NCBI RefSeq assembly: GCF_002043005.1
Contig: NZ_CP020330.1
Span: 4,172,001 to 4,236,000, forward strand
Source of the DNA: Martelella mediterranea DSM 17316
GTDB lineage: Bacteria; Pseudomonadota; Alphaproteobacteria; Rhizobiales; Rhizobiaceae
Length of the DNA stretch: 64,000 nt
Direction of reading: 5' to 3'
The position numbers and the translations under genes are program-made. Of the stretch, positions 63,863 to 64,000 are shown one piece after another; within the stretch, counting starts at the first letter, position 1; every line of letters begins with the position of its first letter. Under the pieces are notes generated by a model that worked only from the letters and a program-made list of their open reading frames with translations, did not search any database and was not told where the DNA came from.

Positions 63863-64000
63863 CAGTCACCTGTCTCTTCATGAATTTCATCCGGAGAACC
63901 CGGAGGGTGCACCACCATCATCGCCCGATATAGGGTGAAAAAGCGGCAGATGCGACAAATCAGGCGCGGTTTTGGGGGCCTATTCATTTCACATTCACGA

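Overview
This 64 kb window is high-GC chromosomal DNA from an alphaproteobacterium of the order Rhizobiales (Hyphomicrobiales). It looks like the Rhizobium/Martelella neighbourhood, but I cannot fix the genus. Evidence is the gene order (lnt-praR-metK-trmB; miaB-plsC-mur-rimI-tsaB; trpS-murJ-glnD; mutS; olsB; lspA; lptC-lptA-lptB-rpoN-hpf-ptsN; grpE-hrcA/rph-rdgB-hemW; degP-rarA), the Rhizobiales-type long GlnD, the ornithine-lipid gene olsB, DUF1127/DUF1150/DUF1328 small proteins, and a rhizobial type of palindromic intergenic repeat. I saw no tRNA, rRNA, CRISPR array, phage or IS element.

Layout. 1-6.4 kb is metabolic: the start of a YciE/YciF ferritin-like gene, a nu-class glutathione transferase, the pcaIJF module (last two steps of the beta-ketoadipate pathway) with an IclR regulator, then a LysR gene facing a DUF1127 gene. 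6.4-9.7 kb holds glyoxalase-fold, gshA, rsmE and NUDIX genes. 9.9-15.5 kb has a stress-type DUF1328 gene, a LysR gene and the glycolate oxidase operon glcD-glcE-(membrane protein)-glcF. 15.5-17.3 kb has a nucleoside hydrolase and an Hsp20-DUF1150 pair. 17.3-43.3 kb is one long minus-strand housekeeping block: tRNA and rRNA modification, envelope biogenesis (lnt, murJ, lspA, olsB, plsC), nitrogen sensing (glnD), mismatch repair and metal control (Mur/Fur). 43.7-49.5 kb on plus is LPS transport plus sigma-54 and PTS-Ntr. 49.6-64 kb has heat-shock control (grpE, hrcA), RNase PH, nucleotide hygiene, tRNA thiolation, amidase, WrbA, universal stress proteins, xanthine phosphoribosyltransferase, RarA and a DegP protease.

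The protein content is ordinary and largely core. The more interesting signals are regulatory. Four genes carry a textbook alphaproteobacterial general-stress (EcfG/RpoE2) promoter, GGAAC-N16/17-CGTT, at the right distance: yciE/F, DUF1328 and two uncharacterised small membrane proteins. A shared sequence occurs in a 24-bp operator-like inverted repeat before the IclR gene and upstream of pcaI. A strong two-stem RNA-like structure sits between praR and metK. The glutathione transferase leader contains mutually exclusive pairings like an attenuator. A mobile-looking palindromic element with 25-bp terminal inverted repeats is present in three copies. I found no convincing new multi-gene defence or biosynthetic system.
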